Shown here: piece by piece, positions 35,505 to 44,734 of the stretch
Layout: every line of letters begins with the position of its first letter
Numbering within the stretch: the first letter of the stretch is position 1
From: an uncultured Dysgonomonas sp.
GTDB lineage: Bacteria; Bacteroidota; Bacteroidia; Bacteroidales; Dysgonomonadaceae
Assembly (NCBI RefSeq): GCF_934668725.1
Contig: NZ_CAKUOF010000001.1
Coordinates: forward strand, 248,001-312,000
DNA: 64,000 bases
Direction: 5' to 3'
Program-made: the position numbers and the translations under genes
The notes under the pieces: model-generated
Told to the model about the DNA's origin: nothing
Databases searched by the model: none
Seen by the model: only the letters and a program-made list of their open reading frames with translations

Positions 35505-36494
35505 AATTTACCTAAAGTTAGTATTATTGTTCCGGTATACAATGCCGGATGTTATTTTGACAAATGTTTGGATTCTCTAATCAACCAGACATTAAAAGAA
35601 ATCGAAATTATTCTCGTGCTTGATTGTCCAACAGATGGAAGTGATAAAGTTGCAGAGTCTTATTCTTCTTTAGATAATCGCATTAAGCTGATATATAACG
35701 AAGAAAATCTACATACAGGATTGAGTAGAAATAGAGGCATGACCATAGCTCGCGGAAAATATATAGGATTTCATGACCATGACGATTACTCAGAACCTAA
35801 TATGTACGAATCGTTATATAAAAAAGCCGAATCAGAACAATTAGATGTTGTAAGGTGTAATTTTTCATGTATTTATACAAATGAAAATAAATTAGAGAAA
35901 TACAACTACCCTACCCCTCCCTCTGAAATACCAGACAAAGAGTGGATATATGAGAACGTGAGTAATGGCAACATTTCATGCGTTATATGGAATCATATAT
36001 ACAATTTTGATTTTTTAAAACGCCACAATATATCATTCTTAGATTCAAGATTAATATGCTCCGAAGACAGCCTCTTCTTTTTGGATGTTTACCATAATGT
36101 CTATAAATTAGGAATTGTACCCGGATATTTATATTATCATGTTTTTCATACAACAAATACAGGGAAGATCTATGATTATAGATCCATAAAAAACAGAATC
36201 TCTTTTTTCGAAGAATTATATAGTTTTCTGAAGAATAATGACATTCAAGAATATAAATGCCTGTCGTTTTTATCCGAACATGCCCTCAAGTCATTGTATA
36301 CAGGATCCAGGCAAGCTATACTTTTATTCCCCCTCAAAAAAGCTATTACCGAGATACAATATATACGAAAAAACAGATTGATGATAAAATGTTTCAATTT
36401 TCTATATAAAAAAGAAAATTTACCCGTCTTATTTCGTTTAAAACCTACTATTATCATTTTTTCTTTGATGATGAAATTCTCTATGAAGAAATAA
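35505..36494 (+). CDS. Family 2 glycosyltransferase
   Basis: 329 residues from the ATG at 35505, where the GT-A fold begins at once (MNLPKVSIIVPVYNAG); an in-frame ATG at 35463 would add 14 residues. The nucleotide-sugar domain has SLINQTLKEIEIILVLD, GLSRNRG and a DxD-type HDHDDY (about 105-110). The C-terminal part contains EDSLF near 195-200, typical of the acceptor region. It is probably involved in envelope glycan assembly; no linked cluster indicates which one. Confidence 0.88.
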   Translation, partial: NLPKVSIIVPVYNAGCYFDKCLDSLINQTLKEIEIILVLDCPTDGSDKVAESYSSLDNRIKLIYNEENLHTGLSRNRGMTIARGKYIGFHDHDDYSEPNMYESLYKKAESEQLDVVRCNFSCIYTNENKLEKYNYPTPPSEIPDKEWIYENVSNGNISCVIWNHIYNFDFLKRHNISFLDSRLICSEDSLFFLDVYHNVYKLGIVPGYLYYHVFHTTNTGKIYDYRSIKNRISFFEELYSFLKNNDIQEYKCLSFLSEHALKSLYTGSRQAILLFPLKKAITEIQYIRKNRLMIKCFNFLYKKENLPVLFRLKPTIIIFSLMMKFSMKK

Positions 36495-36536
36495 TTTCAC
36501 TGAAAAATTAGGAATAAAATAATGAGTTTATTTCTG

Positions 36537-36568
36537 TTTGTAAATGCCCCGAAAAAAAGTTATCTTTG
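36537..36568 (+). promoter_or_regulatory. Promoter of the topoisomerase subunit gene
   Basis: TTTG (36537-36540), 20 bases, TATCTTTG (36561-36568): an exact consensus pair 45 bases before the ATG. Confidence 0.75.
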
Positions 36569-36613
36569 AATGCTTTTTTATTTTATTAAGATTTAGTTTA
36601 CCAAGCTTCGCAT

Positions 36614-39313
36614 ATGTTTCCAGAAGATATTATTGATGAAAATGACCCGAATTTAATAGACGAACCATCTACTGATAATGAATCGGAAGATGTAAATGAG
36701 ACATCGTCCCGATCAGAATATAAAATTCCGGTGAAAGACGGTGAAAATCAACTACACCTGTCTGGAATGTATCAGAATTGGTTTTTAGATTATGCCTCAT
36801 ATGTAATACTTGAAAGGGCTGTTCCACATATTGCCGATGGATTAAAACCCGTACAACGACGTATTCTTCATTCGATGAAAAGAATGGATGATGGGCGTTA
36901 TAACAAAGTGGCGAATGTGATTGGGCATACCATGCAATTTCACCCTCATGGAGATGCATCAATTGGAGATGCATTAGTTCAACTTGGGCAAAAAGATTTA
37001 CTTATTGATTGTCAAGGTAACTGGGGAAATATTTTAACAGGTGACGGTGCTGCCGCACCTCGTTATATTGAAGCTCGCTTATCAAAGTTTGCAATTGAAA
37101 TTGCTTTTAATAATAAAACAACCGAATGGAAACCATCATACGATGGACGAAATAAAGAACCTATAACACTACCTGTTAAATTTCCACTTTTACTTGCACA
37201 GGGAGTAGAAGGTATTGCAGTAGGTTTATCTTCGAAAATACTACCTCATAACTTTAATGAGCTCTGCGACGCATCCATCGCCTGTTTAAAGGGAGAAAAT
37301 TTCACCCTATATCCTGACTTTCAAACAGGTGGATATATTGACGTTAGTCGATACAATGACGGTGAAAGGGGTGGAGCTGTAAAAGTGAGAGCCAAGATAT
37401 CAAAACTTGATAATAAGACGCTTGTTATTACAGATATCCCTTATGGAAGAACAACATCTTCTGTCGTTGAATCTATCCTTAAAGCAAACGACAAGGGTAA
37501 AATCAAAATTCGGAAAGTCGATGACATAACAGCTTTAAATGTCGAAATACATATACATCTGGCAGCAGGAGTATCATCTGATAAAACAATTGATGCTTTA
37601 TATGCTTTTACCGATTGCGAAATAAGCATATCTCCTAACTGTTGTGTTATCTCAGATAATAAGCCTCATTTCCTTACAGTAAGTTCTATTCTTAAAGATA
37701 ATACAGATAATACGCTGAACTTGCTGCGTTGGGAACTGGAAATACATAAAGGAGAACTGGAAGAAGCATTACACTTCTCCTCTCTTGAGAAAATTTTCAT
37801 TGAAGAGCGTATTTACAAGGATAAAGGTTTTGAAGAGTCTGTTGATATGGATGCTGCAGTAGAGCACATCAGCAAGCGACTAATTCCTTTTACAAAACTA
37901 TTTGTTAGAGAAGTCACCCGTGAAGATATTCTTAAACTAATGGAAATCAAGATGGGACGTATCCTCAAATTTAATTCAGACAAAGCTGATGAACTTATTG
38001 CCAAATACAAATCGGAGATAGAAGAAATTGAACATAATCTGACAAATATAGTTGATTATACAATAGCATGGTTTGCGATGCTTAAAGAGAAATACGGGAA
38101 AAATTACCCACGTATGACTGAGATCCGCAACTTTGACACTATCGAAGCCTCTAAAGTCGTAGAAGCAAACGAAAAATTATACATTAATCGTGAAGAAGGA
38201 TTTATCGGTACTTCCCTAAAGAAAGATGAATTCATATGCAATTGTTCTGATATTGATGATGTTATAATTTTCTTCAAAGACGGAAAATATAAGGTTGTAA
38301 AAGTAAGCGACAAAATGTTTGTCGGCAAAAATGTACTGTATGTTAACGTTTTCAAGAAAAATGATAAACGAACCATATATAATGCCATATACAGACAAGG
38401 GAAGTTAGGACCTCACTACATAAAACGCTTTGCCGTTACAGGAGTTACCCGCGACAAGGAATACGATGTAACCTTGGGTGACGACGGTTCTCGTATAGTG
38501 TATTTTAGTGCAAACCCTAATGGTGAAGCCGAAACTGTAAGAGTATTATTGAAGCCAAAAGCACGACAAAAAGTACAACTGTTCGAAAAAGACTTTAGCC
38601 AAATAGCCATTAAAGGACGCCAATCAATGGGAAATCTATTAACTAAAGCTGACGTTCATAAGATAACTTTAAAACAAAAAGGAAAATCGACACTTGGGGG
38701 ACGAAAAGTTTGGTTTGATCCCGATGTCTTACGTCTCAATTATGATGAGAGAGGTAACTATTTAGGAGAATTCCAAAGTGATGATCAAATTCTTGTTGTA
38801 AAAGAGAACGGAGATTTTTACACAACAAATTTCGATTTAAGTAATCACTATGACAGTGGTATTCTTAAGATTGAGAAATTTGATGCAAATAAAATCTGGA
38901 CAGCTGTCTTATTCGATGCAGATCAGGATTATATGTATCTAAAGCGATTTTCACTTGAGGCTTCTTCTAAGACTCAAAATTTCTTAGGAGACAACAATGC
39001 TTCCAAGTTATATATATTGACTGATATTGTTTATCCACGTATAGAAGTTGTATTTGGAGGAAATGATAGTTACAGAGGTACTTTGACTATTGATGCAGAG
39101 GAATTTATATCTGAAAAAAGTTTTAAGGCTAAAGGAAAACGAATTTCAACTTATGAAATCAGTAAAGTAAGAGAATTAGAACCTACCCGATTCCCCGAGA
39201 GACAAGAGGATGAACAAGAAGAATCTTTTGCTGTAGAAATTGATGATGAAGATTCATCCAGTACTGACGTAATTGACGAAATAACCGGACAGAAGAAAAT
39301 TGATTTTGAGTAA
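36614..39313 (+). CDS. parC: Type IIA topoisomerase subunit A (topoisomerase IV ParC-type)
   Basis: 899 residues. Breakage-reunion domain with SYVILERAVPHIADGLKPVQ, HPHGDASIGDALV and the catalytic Tyr in PRYIEARLSKFA; then the coiled-coil region and a beta-pinwheel-like C-terminal domain from about 500, with an acidic tail (EDEQEESFAVEIDDEDSSS). The acidic N-terminal extension before IPVKDGEN and the lack of a clear GyrA box (QxRxxGG) favour ParC over GyrA. The companion parE is not in the window. Confidence 0.85.
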   Translation: MFPEDIIDENDPNLIDEPSTDNESEDVNETSSRSEYKIPVKDGENQLHLSGMYQNWFLDYASYVILERAVPHIADGLKPVQRRILHSMKRMDDGRYNKVANVIGHTMQFHPHGDASIGDALVQLGQKDLLIDCQGNWGNILTGDGAAAPRYIEARLSKFAIEIAFNNKTTEWKPSYDGRNKEPITLPVKFPLLLAQGVEGIAVGLSSKILPHNFNELCDASIACLKGENFTLYPDFQTGGYIDVSRYNDGERGGAVKVRAKISKLDNKTLVITDIPYGRTTSSVVESILKANDKGKIKIRKVDDITALNVEIHIHLAAGVSSDKTIDALYAFTDCEISISPNCCVISDNKPHFLTVSSILKDNTDNTLNLLRWELEIHKGELEEALHFSSLEKIFIEERIYKDKGFEESVDMDAAVEHISKRLIPFTKLFVREVTREDILKLMEIKMGRILKFNSDKADELIAKYKSEIEEIEHNLTNIVDYTIAWFAMLKEKYGKNYPRMTEIRNFDTIEASKVVEANEKLYINREEGFIGTSLKKDEFICNCSDIDDVIIFFKDGKYKVVKVSDKMFVGKNVLYVNVFKKNDKRTIYNAIYRQGKLGPHYIKRFAVTGVTRDKEYDVTLGDDGSRIVYFSANPNGEAETVRVLLKPKARQKVQLFEKDFSQIAIKGRQSMGNLLTKADVHKITLKQKGKSTLGGRKVWFDPDVLRLNYDERGNYLGEFQSDDQILVVKENGDFYTTNFDLSNHYDSGILKIEKFDANKIWTAVLFDADQDYMYLKRFSLEASSKTQNFLGDNNASKLYILTDIVYPRIEVVFGGNDSYRGTLTIDAEEFISEKSFKAKGKRISTYEISKVRELEPTRFPERQEDEQEESFAVEIDDEDSSSTDVIDEITGQKKIDFE

Positions 39314-39422
39314 ATTCTATAACACCGATTGATATTCAATGATGCTCTATATTACTTGGGTTATTATACATTTAATACTTACAAAAAACAGTAATTAGTC
39401 TAAAACCTTAAAATGTCACACT

Positions 39423-40265
39423 ATGAGTATATATCGGATCTTTTCAAGCCTTTGTCTGGCTGTTTGCTTATTAAGCTCCAATTCGTTATATGCACAAAGT
39501 GAAGACAAGATCACTTCAACTAATAGTGCAACTCTCATAGGAATTGGTAATAGTAACCTGTACGACACCTATCTGTCTCCTCTAAAATACAAGGGTACAT
39601 CACTTCATATATTTAACGAACGGATGCGTAAAACATCCTGGTTTAATAATAAATTCACAAGGCAGCAACTTATAGATCTTGAGATAACTAAAACTGATAA
39701 TCCTGCCGGAAATGCTACTCAATATTCTGTATTATTAGGATACAGTCTTGGCGGACATTATAATCTTGTAAAGACCGACAAGTTTAGACTCTCAGCAGGA
39801 GCTTTATGGAATATTTCGGGCGGTGTTTTATATAATCAACGAAATTCAAACAATCCGGCTTCAGCCCGTGCATATAGTAATATACAGCTATCGGCAATCG
39901 CGTTTTATAATTGGAAGCAGATTACGTTCCGAGGTCAATTGGATACACCGGTAATGGGTATTTTATTCTCTCCACATTATGGACAATCTTATTACGAAAT
40001 CTCTTTAGGAAATAGTGTCGATGTTCTTAATTTTGCATCTCTACATAATCAACGGGGTTTGCGAACTTATTTTACGGCAGACATTCCAATCTCAAAAATA
40101 TCACTACGTGTAGGGTATTTAGGTGCATATTATCAAACCAGAATACATAATTTGCAAACACACAATTATTCCAATAGCTTTGTTATAGGTTTAGTTTCAG
40201 AATCTATAAATTTGAGTGGCAATAAAATAAAAACAAACAAAATTATAAACAGTAGTTTCTATTGA
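39423..40265 (+). CDS. DUF3316-type outer-membrane protein
   Basis: 280 residues with a signal peptide (1-24, ending YAQ). The remainder alternates hydrophobic and polar residues as in an outer-membrane beta-barrel, with TLIGIGNSNLYDTYLSPLKY and NERMRKTSWF matching what I recall of the DUF3316 family in Bacteroidales. Function unknown. It is followed after 19 bases by a small cytoplasmic protein gene. Confidence 0.8.
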   Translation: MSIYRIFSSLCLAVCLLSSNSLYAQSEDKITSTNSATLIGIGNSNLYDTYLSPLKYKGTSLHIFNERMRKTSWFNNKFTRQQLIDLEITKTDNPAGNATQYSVLLGYSLGGHYNLVKTDKFRLSAGALWNISGGVLYNQRNSNNPASARAYSNIQLSAIAFYNWKQITFRGQLDTPVMGILFSPHYGQSYYEISLGNSVDVLNFASLHNQRGLRTYFTADIPISKISLRVGYLGAYYQTRIHNLQTHNYSNSFVIGLVSESINLSGNKIKTNKIINSSFY

Positions 40266-40284
40266 TATTTTAGCTTTGTGAAGA

Positions 40285-40782
40285 ATGAAAAACTTTAGTG
40301 ACTATATTGCTGTTTATAAAGAAGAATTAAAGAAAGAGGATATCCAGAGAGCCTACAAAGGGCTACTAAAATATGTAATGGTATTAAAGTCAAATTTTTC
40401 AAAAAAATTATCTGATAAATTTTATTTTGGAAATATTTCGCCCGGTTACATGGATTTTACTTATTTTCCTTTTTTTAATGACTTTCTAAGAGACGAAAAA
40501 CTGAGATTTGGAATTGTACTAAATCATAAAAAAGTTAGATTTGAGCTCTGGTTGATGGGACAAAATGTACAAATTCAAAAAAAATATTGGAACATATTAA
40601 AAACAAGTCAATGGAATAAAAATCAAACGACCATGCCTAAATATTCCGTTTTAGAGGCAGTGCTAGTCGAAGATCCCCATTTTAATGAATTAGATAAATT
40701 AAGTTCAACAATTGAGAAAGAAGCCATTCTTCATACTCAAGAAATAATTGCCTATATAAAACATTCTACTAAATCTAAATGA
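40285..40782 (+). CDS. Conserved cytoplasmic protein of unknown function
   Basis: 165 residues, no signal or membrane segment. KNFSDYIAVYKEELKKEDIQRAYKGL at the start and DFTYFPFFNDFLR, LRFGIVLNHKKVRFELWLMG in the middle give it the look of a small conserved DUF family (I recall DUF7000-like proteins, unverified). It overlaps the following membrane-protein gene by four bases (ATGA), which argues for co-translation and a shared role. Confidence 0.78.
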   Translation: MKNFSDYIAVYKEELKKEDIQRAYKGLLKYVMVLKSNFSKKLSDKFYFGNISPGYMDFTYFPFFNDFLRDEKLRFGIVLNHKKVRFELWLMGQNVQIQKKYWNILKTSQWNKNQTTMPKYSVLEAVLVEDPHFNELDKLSSTIEKEAILHTQEIIAYIKHSTKSK

Positions 40783-42536
40783 ACCTCTTTCGATTAAAAA
40801 ATAATATTTTAAACTTCTATAGTAAAACATATGATTTTATAAGTAGTAACCAGCGATACCAGTTTGCACTGTTTATTGTTATTCTATTTATATTATCAAT
40901 ACTTATGATGGCCTGGTATTTTCCTGATGAAACAGTTACCGCAGGCGGTACCGACCTTATGTTTCATGCTAACAGATTCTATGCTATCTTCCAATCTATA
41001 GAATTCGGGATGTTTCCATTTTATATAAATACTCATACTCTAAATGAATATGGATATGCGGCTAATTTATTTTATCCGGATTTCATGCTTATCCCTTTTG
41101 CCCTTTTTATTCCTTCAATAGGTTTAGCATCATCTTATAAACTTATTATATTTACACATACTGTTCTTTGCGGTATTCTCTCCTATTTCTGTATACGCAA
41201 AGTAACAAAAGATAATATTATTGCTTTTCTATTTTCCTTATTATACACATTTGCAATATATCGTATTATCGATTTTTCATATAGAGGAGCATTAGGTGAA
41301 TATATATCATTCACCTTTCTACCAATTGTCTTTTGGGGATTATATGAAATTATTTATGGTGATTACAAACATAAATGGCATATTATAGCTATTGGTTTTA
41401 CTTGTTTGATATATACCCACTTATTATCAGCCTTCTTAATATTTTTAATAGTCTGTATTATCTTAATAATCTGCTATAAAGCTATTATTAAAACACCATC
41501 GAGACTCATTTATTTGGGGATTGCCGGAGTAGTCTCTCTCCTACTCTCTTCATTCTTTCTTTTTCCTATGTTTGAACAGTTAAAAGATAATTCGTTTTAT
41601 TTTCAGACTCATCCGTTAGCTGACGAAATAGGTCCTCAATCTTACGCTGTACGTCGTATTTTATGGGGTATGTTTAGTGGATTGACCGATCAAAAACTAA
41701 GAATAGAAACAATTGGTATATTATTAATGATACCGCTCTTGTTCCGCATTGCTATAAAAGGAAAGCATCCTTATTTGAAGTTTGCAGATATATCAATGAT
41801 ATTTGGATTCATTCTTATTTTTGCTGTATCAGACCAATTCCCATGGTATACTTTCCCCTTCAATAAGTTAGCAATCTTACAATTTCCTTTTAGGCTTTTA
41901 CAACCGGCTAGCTTCTTATTAGCTTTTTCAGGAGCCATATACATGGCTATAGTTGGTAGGCAAACAAATCGTGTTCTATTACTAATATGCTTAATAATTG
42001 CAGGAGTCACACTTTGTTTAAAAACAACAGGTGGTGTTTATCAAGGTTACAATACCTATAAAATAAGCAATACCGGAGACTATAATCTGGATGATTTAGA
42101 AATAGTAGGTGCCGAATACTTACCTAGTAGAATACCTTTTACTGAAACCGAAGATATAAGATATCGAATTCAGTTTATAGTAGACAGAGGTCAATCCATA
42201 GAAACACTAGATACGACTAGTATAATATTTAATATGGAAAGATACAATGCTAAATTGAAATTTGATATTAAAACTCAACAACAAGATAAAATAGTTCTCC
42301 CCTTAATCTATTATAAAGGATATAAAGCAACTTTGGATGGGAAAAACATAAGTGTTGCACAAAGTAAAGAAGGATTGGTTGAAATAACAGTTCCTGAATC
42401 AGGAAAAGTCCAAGTCTTATTTAATGGAACATTTATCCAATGGTTTTCTTTAATTTTATCTGCTGTTTCATTACTCGGCCTGTTCATATATCTTTACATA
42501 GACAGACCAAGCAAAAGAGAAAAACTTATATCATAA
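40779..42536 (+). CDS. Polytopic membrane protein (YfhO/PTPS-related, GT-C-like)
   Basis: 585 residues with about 11 membrane helices followed by a periplasmic beta domain (about 440-550) and a final helix. GGTDLMFHANRFYAI and YGYAANLFYPDF in the first loops resemble the catalytic loop region of GT-C-type or 6-pyruvoyl-tetrahydropterin-synthase-related membrane proteins, which may transfer sugars from lipid carriers. No defined activity. It overlaps the preceding gene by four bases. Confidence 0.8.
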   Translation: MNLFRLKNNILNFYSKTYDFISSNQRYQFALFIVILFILSILMMAWYFPDETVTAGGTDLMFHANRFYAIFQSIEFGMFPFYINTHTLNEYGYAANLFYPDFMLIPFALFIPSIGLASSYKLIIFTHTVLCGILSYFCIRKVTKDNIIAFLFSLLYTFAIYRIIDFSYRGALGEYISFTFLPIVFWGLYEIIYGDYKHKWHIIAIGFTCLIYTHLLSAFLIFLIVCIILIICYKAIIKTPSRLIYLGIAGVVSLLLSSFFLFPMFEQLKDNSFYFQTHPLADEIGPQSYAVRRILWGMFSGLTDQKLRIETIGILLMIPLLFRIAIKGKHPYLKFADISMIFGFILIFAVSDQFPWYTFPFNKLAILQFPFRLLQPASFLLAFSGAIYMAIVGRQTNRVLLLICLIIAGVTLCLKTTGGVYQGYNTYKISNTGDYNLDDLEIVGAEYLPSRIPFTETEDIRYRIQFIVDRGQSIETLDTTSIIFNMERYNAKLKFDIKTQQQDKIVLPLIYYKGYKATLDGKNISVAQSKEGLVEITVPESGKVQVLFNGTFIQWFSLILSAVSLLGLFIYLYIDRPSKREKLIS

Positions 42537-42548
42537 ATAGAATCGCAA

Positions 42549-42839
42549 ATGACTGAATTAAAAATTGTAGCAACTATCATAGTAAAAGCAGAATATGAAA
42601 AAGAAGTACTAACCGCACTTCATAATGTTGTAGATGCTACACGAAAAGAAGAAGGTAATATCTCATATAATTTACATAAAAACATAACAACTCCTTTGGA
42701 ATATACAATTCTAGAAGTATGGAAATCACAAGAAGCTATTGATCTGCATAATGCAAGTATTCATTTCGATAAATTTAAGAAAGCGATCAATGGTAAAATT
42801 GATGGTTTAAAAGTTGATGTAATAAAACAGTTGTATTAA
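42549..42839 (+). CDS. Antibiotic biosynthesis monooxygenase (ABM) domain protein
   Basis: 96 residues, the size of a single ABM ferredoxin-like domain, usually a dimer. KIVATIIVKAEYEKEVLTAL, EEGNISYNLHKN and YTILEVWKSQEAIDLHNAS are family features (quinol monooxygenase YgiN-like). It lies between the membrane protein and a Nim-like flavoprotein with very small gaps, so the three are probably one transcript; a role in quinone or redox metabolism is possible. Confidence 0.88.
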   Translation: MTELKIVATIIVKAEYEKEVLTALHNVVDATRKEEGNISYNLHKNITTPLEYTILEVWKSQEAIDLHNASIHFDKFKKAINGKIDGLKVDVIKQLY

Positions 42840-42841
42840 TT

Positions 42842-43318
42842 ATGTTTCGAGAAGTAAGACGACAAAACCGAGTATTAGAAGGAGAGCGAATTACGGAACT
42901 ATTAATAAATTCAGAATATGGATTTCTTTCATTAGGAACTTCCGAAAACGGGTATGCATATGGTATACCTATCAGTTATGCTTATGAAGAAGAAAGCAAT
43001 TCGCTTTACTTTCACTGTGCTCCAGAAGGACAAAAACTTGATGAAATAGGTCGTAATAATAAAGTTTCTTTTTGTGTAGTAGGAAAAACACATCCTATCG
43101 CGAACCAGTTTACGACTCTTTACGAAAGTGTTATTACCTTTGGTGATGCCATCACAGATCTTCCTGATGATGAGAAAAGGAAAGCTCTCCGCCTTTTGGT
43201 AAAAAAATATTCTACAGGTTTTGAAGAAATTGCAGAACAATACATGGATAAATCGTGGAATCGTACATTAACATTCAAAATTAAAATCAAACATATAACA
43301 GGTAAAGCAAAATATTAA
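42842..43318 (+). CDS. Pyridoxamine 5'-phosphate oxidase-related (Nim-like) flavoprotein
   Basis: 158 residues of the PNPOx-like split-barrel fold that binds FMN or similar cofactors. GFLSLGTSENGYAYGIPISYAY and LYFHCAPEGQKLDEI are characteristic; Nim-type 5-nitroimidazole reductases belong to the same group. Whether it reduces nitroimidazoles cannot be told from sequence. It begins two bases after the ABM gene. Confidence 0.88.
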   Translation: MFREVRRQNRVLEGERITELLINSEYGFLSLGTSENGYAYGIPISYAYEEESNSLYFHCAPEGQKLDEIGRNNKVSFCVVGKTHPIANQFTTLYESVITFGDAITDLPDDEKRKALRLLVKKYSTGFEEIAEQYMDKSWNRTLTFKIKIKHITGKAKY

Positions 43319-43339
43319 TCTGAAAATATAATTAATCCT

Positions 43340-43369
43340 TTTGGTGAAACCACAATTGTATTATCTTTG
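43340..43369 (+). promoter_or_regulatory. Promoter of the CBS/CorC-like gene
   Basis: TTTG at 43340-43343, 18 bases, TATCTTTG at 43362-43369. It lies 24 bases before the ATG. Confidence 0.68.
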
Positions 43370-43393
43370 TAATATCATCATTTTAATAGATAT

Positions 43394-44713
43394 ATGATAT
43401 CTAATATTCTTATTACTCTTCTTTTCGTTTTCTTCAATGGTTTTTTTGTGGCTGCCGAATTTGCTATTGTCAAGGTAAGAAGCTCGCAATTAGAGCTTAA
43501 GGCACAAGAAGGAAATCGTTTTGCAATTCTTTCAAAGCATATAGTTAGCCACTTAGATGCATATCTGGCTGCAACACAACTAGGGATTACACTATCCAGT
43601 CTTGCCTTAGGATGGATTGGAGAGCCTGTGGTTTCGAAAATGATAATTAGCTTCATGGAGCTTATCGGGGTTAATGTAAGCCCTGAATTAGCACATGGTA
43701 TAGCACTTCCTGTAGCTTTCTTAATAATTACAATTCTTCACATTGTATTTGGAGAACTTGCACCAAAATCATTGGCTATATTAAGACCCGAACAAACAAC
43801 TTTATTTGTTTCTTATCCATTACAAGGCTTCTATTGGATATGCCGTCCTTTTATATGGTTGCTAAACGGATTCGCAAACCTAATACTTAAAATGTTTGGA
43901 CTCCATACAGCTTCTGAAGCCGAATCTTACAGTAGCGACGAATTGAAATACCTTGTTGATCAAGTACGCGAAAGTGGTAATATCGAAGATTCAAATTATG
44001 ACATTATTAAAAATGCTTTTGACTTCTCGGAACGTACTGCCAGACAAGTTATGGTTCCTCGTACACAAGTTTTAGCTATTGATGTTAATGATTATGACTC
44101 TGAAACACTGGAAACTGTAATTGAAGATGGATTTTCTCGTATTCCTTGTTATGAAGATAGCATCGACAATATTATTGGTATAGTCCACCTCAAAGATATT
44201 CTAAAGAAAATGCGTCAAAACGGAGAAGTTGATATTCGCCCGATTGTAAGACCTGTATCCTTTGTTCCTGAAACTAAACGCATTGGACAAATACTAAAAG
44301 AATTTCAGATAAAACACCAGCAAATAGCCATGGTACTCAATGAATATGGTGGTATTGAAGGTATTATAACAATGGAGGATATTCTGGAAGAATTAGTTGG
44401 TGAAATACAAGACGAGTATGACAATGAAATACCGTTTGTTGAGAAAGTATCCGACAATATTTACTCTGTAATAGCCACTGCTGCTATAAGTGATATTAAT
44501 AATCAATTACCTCACTCTATCGACAAAGCAAAACAATATGACACCCTAGCCGGGTATTTAATTGATAAGTTCGGTAGAATTCCTAACACTCACGACAAGT
44601 TACAAGCCGAAGGCTATGAATTTTCAGTCTTAAAGAAAAATAAGACCTCAATTGTATTGGTACAATTAGTTGATCTGGAAAATGAGACCGAAGAATCTTC
44701 TTCTAATAAATAA
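43394..44713 (+). CDS. CNNM/CorC-family membrane transporter (hemolysin-type, CBS domains)
   Basis: 439 residues: DUF21/CNNM membrane domain (about 1-190, with FFNGFFVAAEFAIVKVR and HIVFGELAPKSLAI), a pair of CBS domains (about 205-335, VMVPRTQVLAIDVND, VLNEYGGIEGIITMEDILEE) and the C-terminal transporter-associated domain (about 345-430). Family members are implicated in Mg2+ or other divalent cation handling. It probably starts a transcript with tgt and the LptF/G gene downstream. Confidence 0.93.
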   Translation: MISNILITLLFVFFNGFFVAAEFAIVKVRSSQLELKAQEGNRFAILSKHIVSHLDAYLAATQLGITLSSLALGWIGEPVVSKMIISFMELIGVNVSPELAHGIALPVAFLIITILHIVFGELAPKSLAILRPEQTTLFVSYPLQGFYWICRPFIWLLNGFANLILKMFGLHTASEAESYSSDELKYLVDQVRESGNIEDSNYDIIKNAFDFSERTARQVMVPRTQVLAIDVNDYDSETLETVIEDGFSRIPCYEDSIDNIIGIVHLKDILKKMRQNGEVDIRPIVRPVSFVPETKRIGQILKEFQIKHQQIAMVLNEYGGIEGIITMEDILEELVGEIQDEYDNEIPFVEKVSDNIYSVIATAAISDINNQLPHSIDKAKQYDTLAGYLIDKFGRIPNTHDKLQAEGYEFSVLKKNKTSIVLVQLVDLENETEESSSNK

Positions 44714-44734
44714 TGATAATTCGGAAAATTAAAA

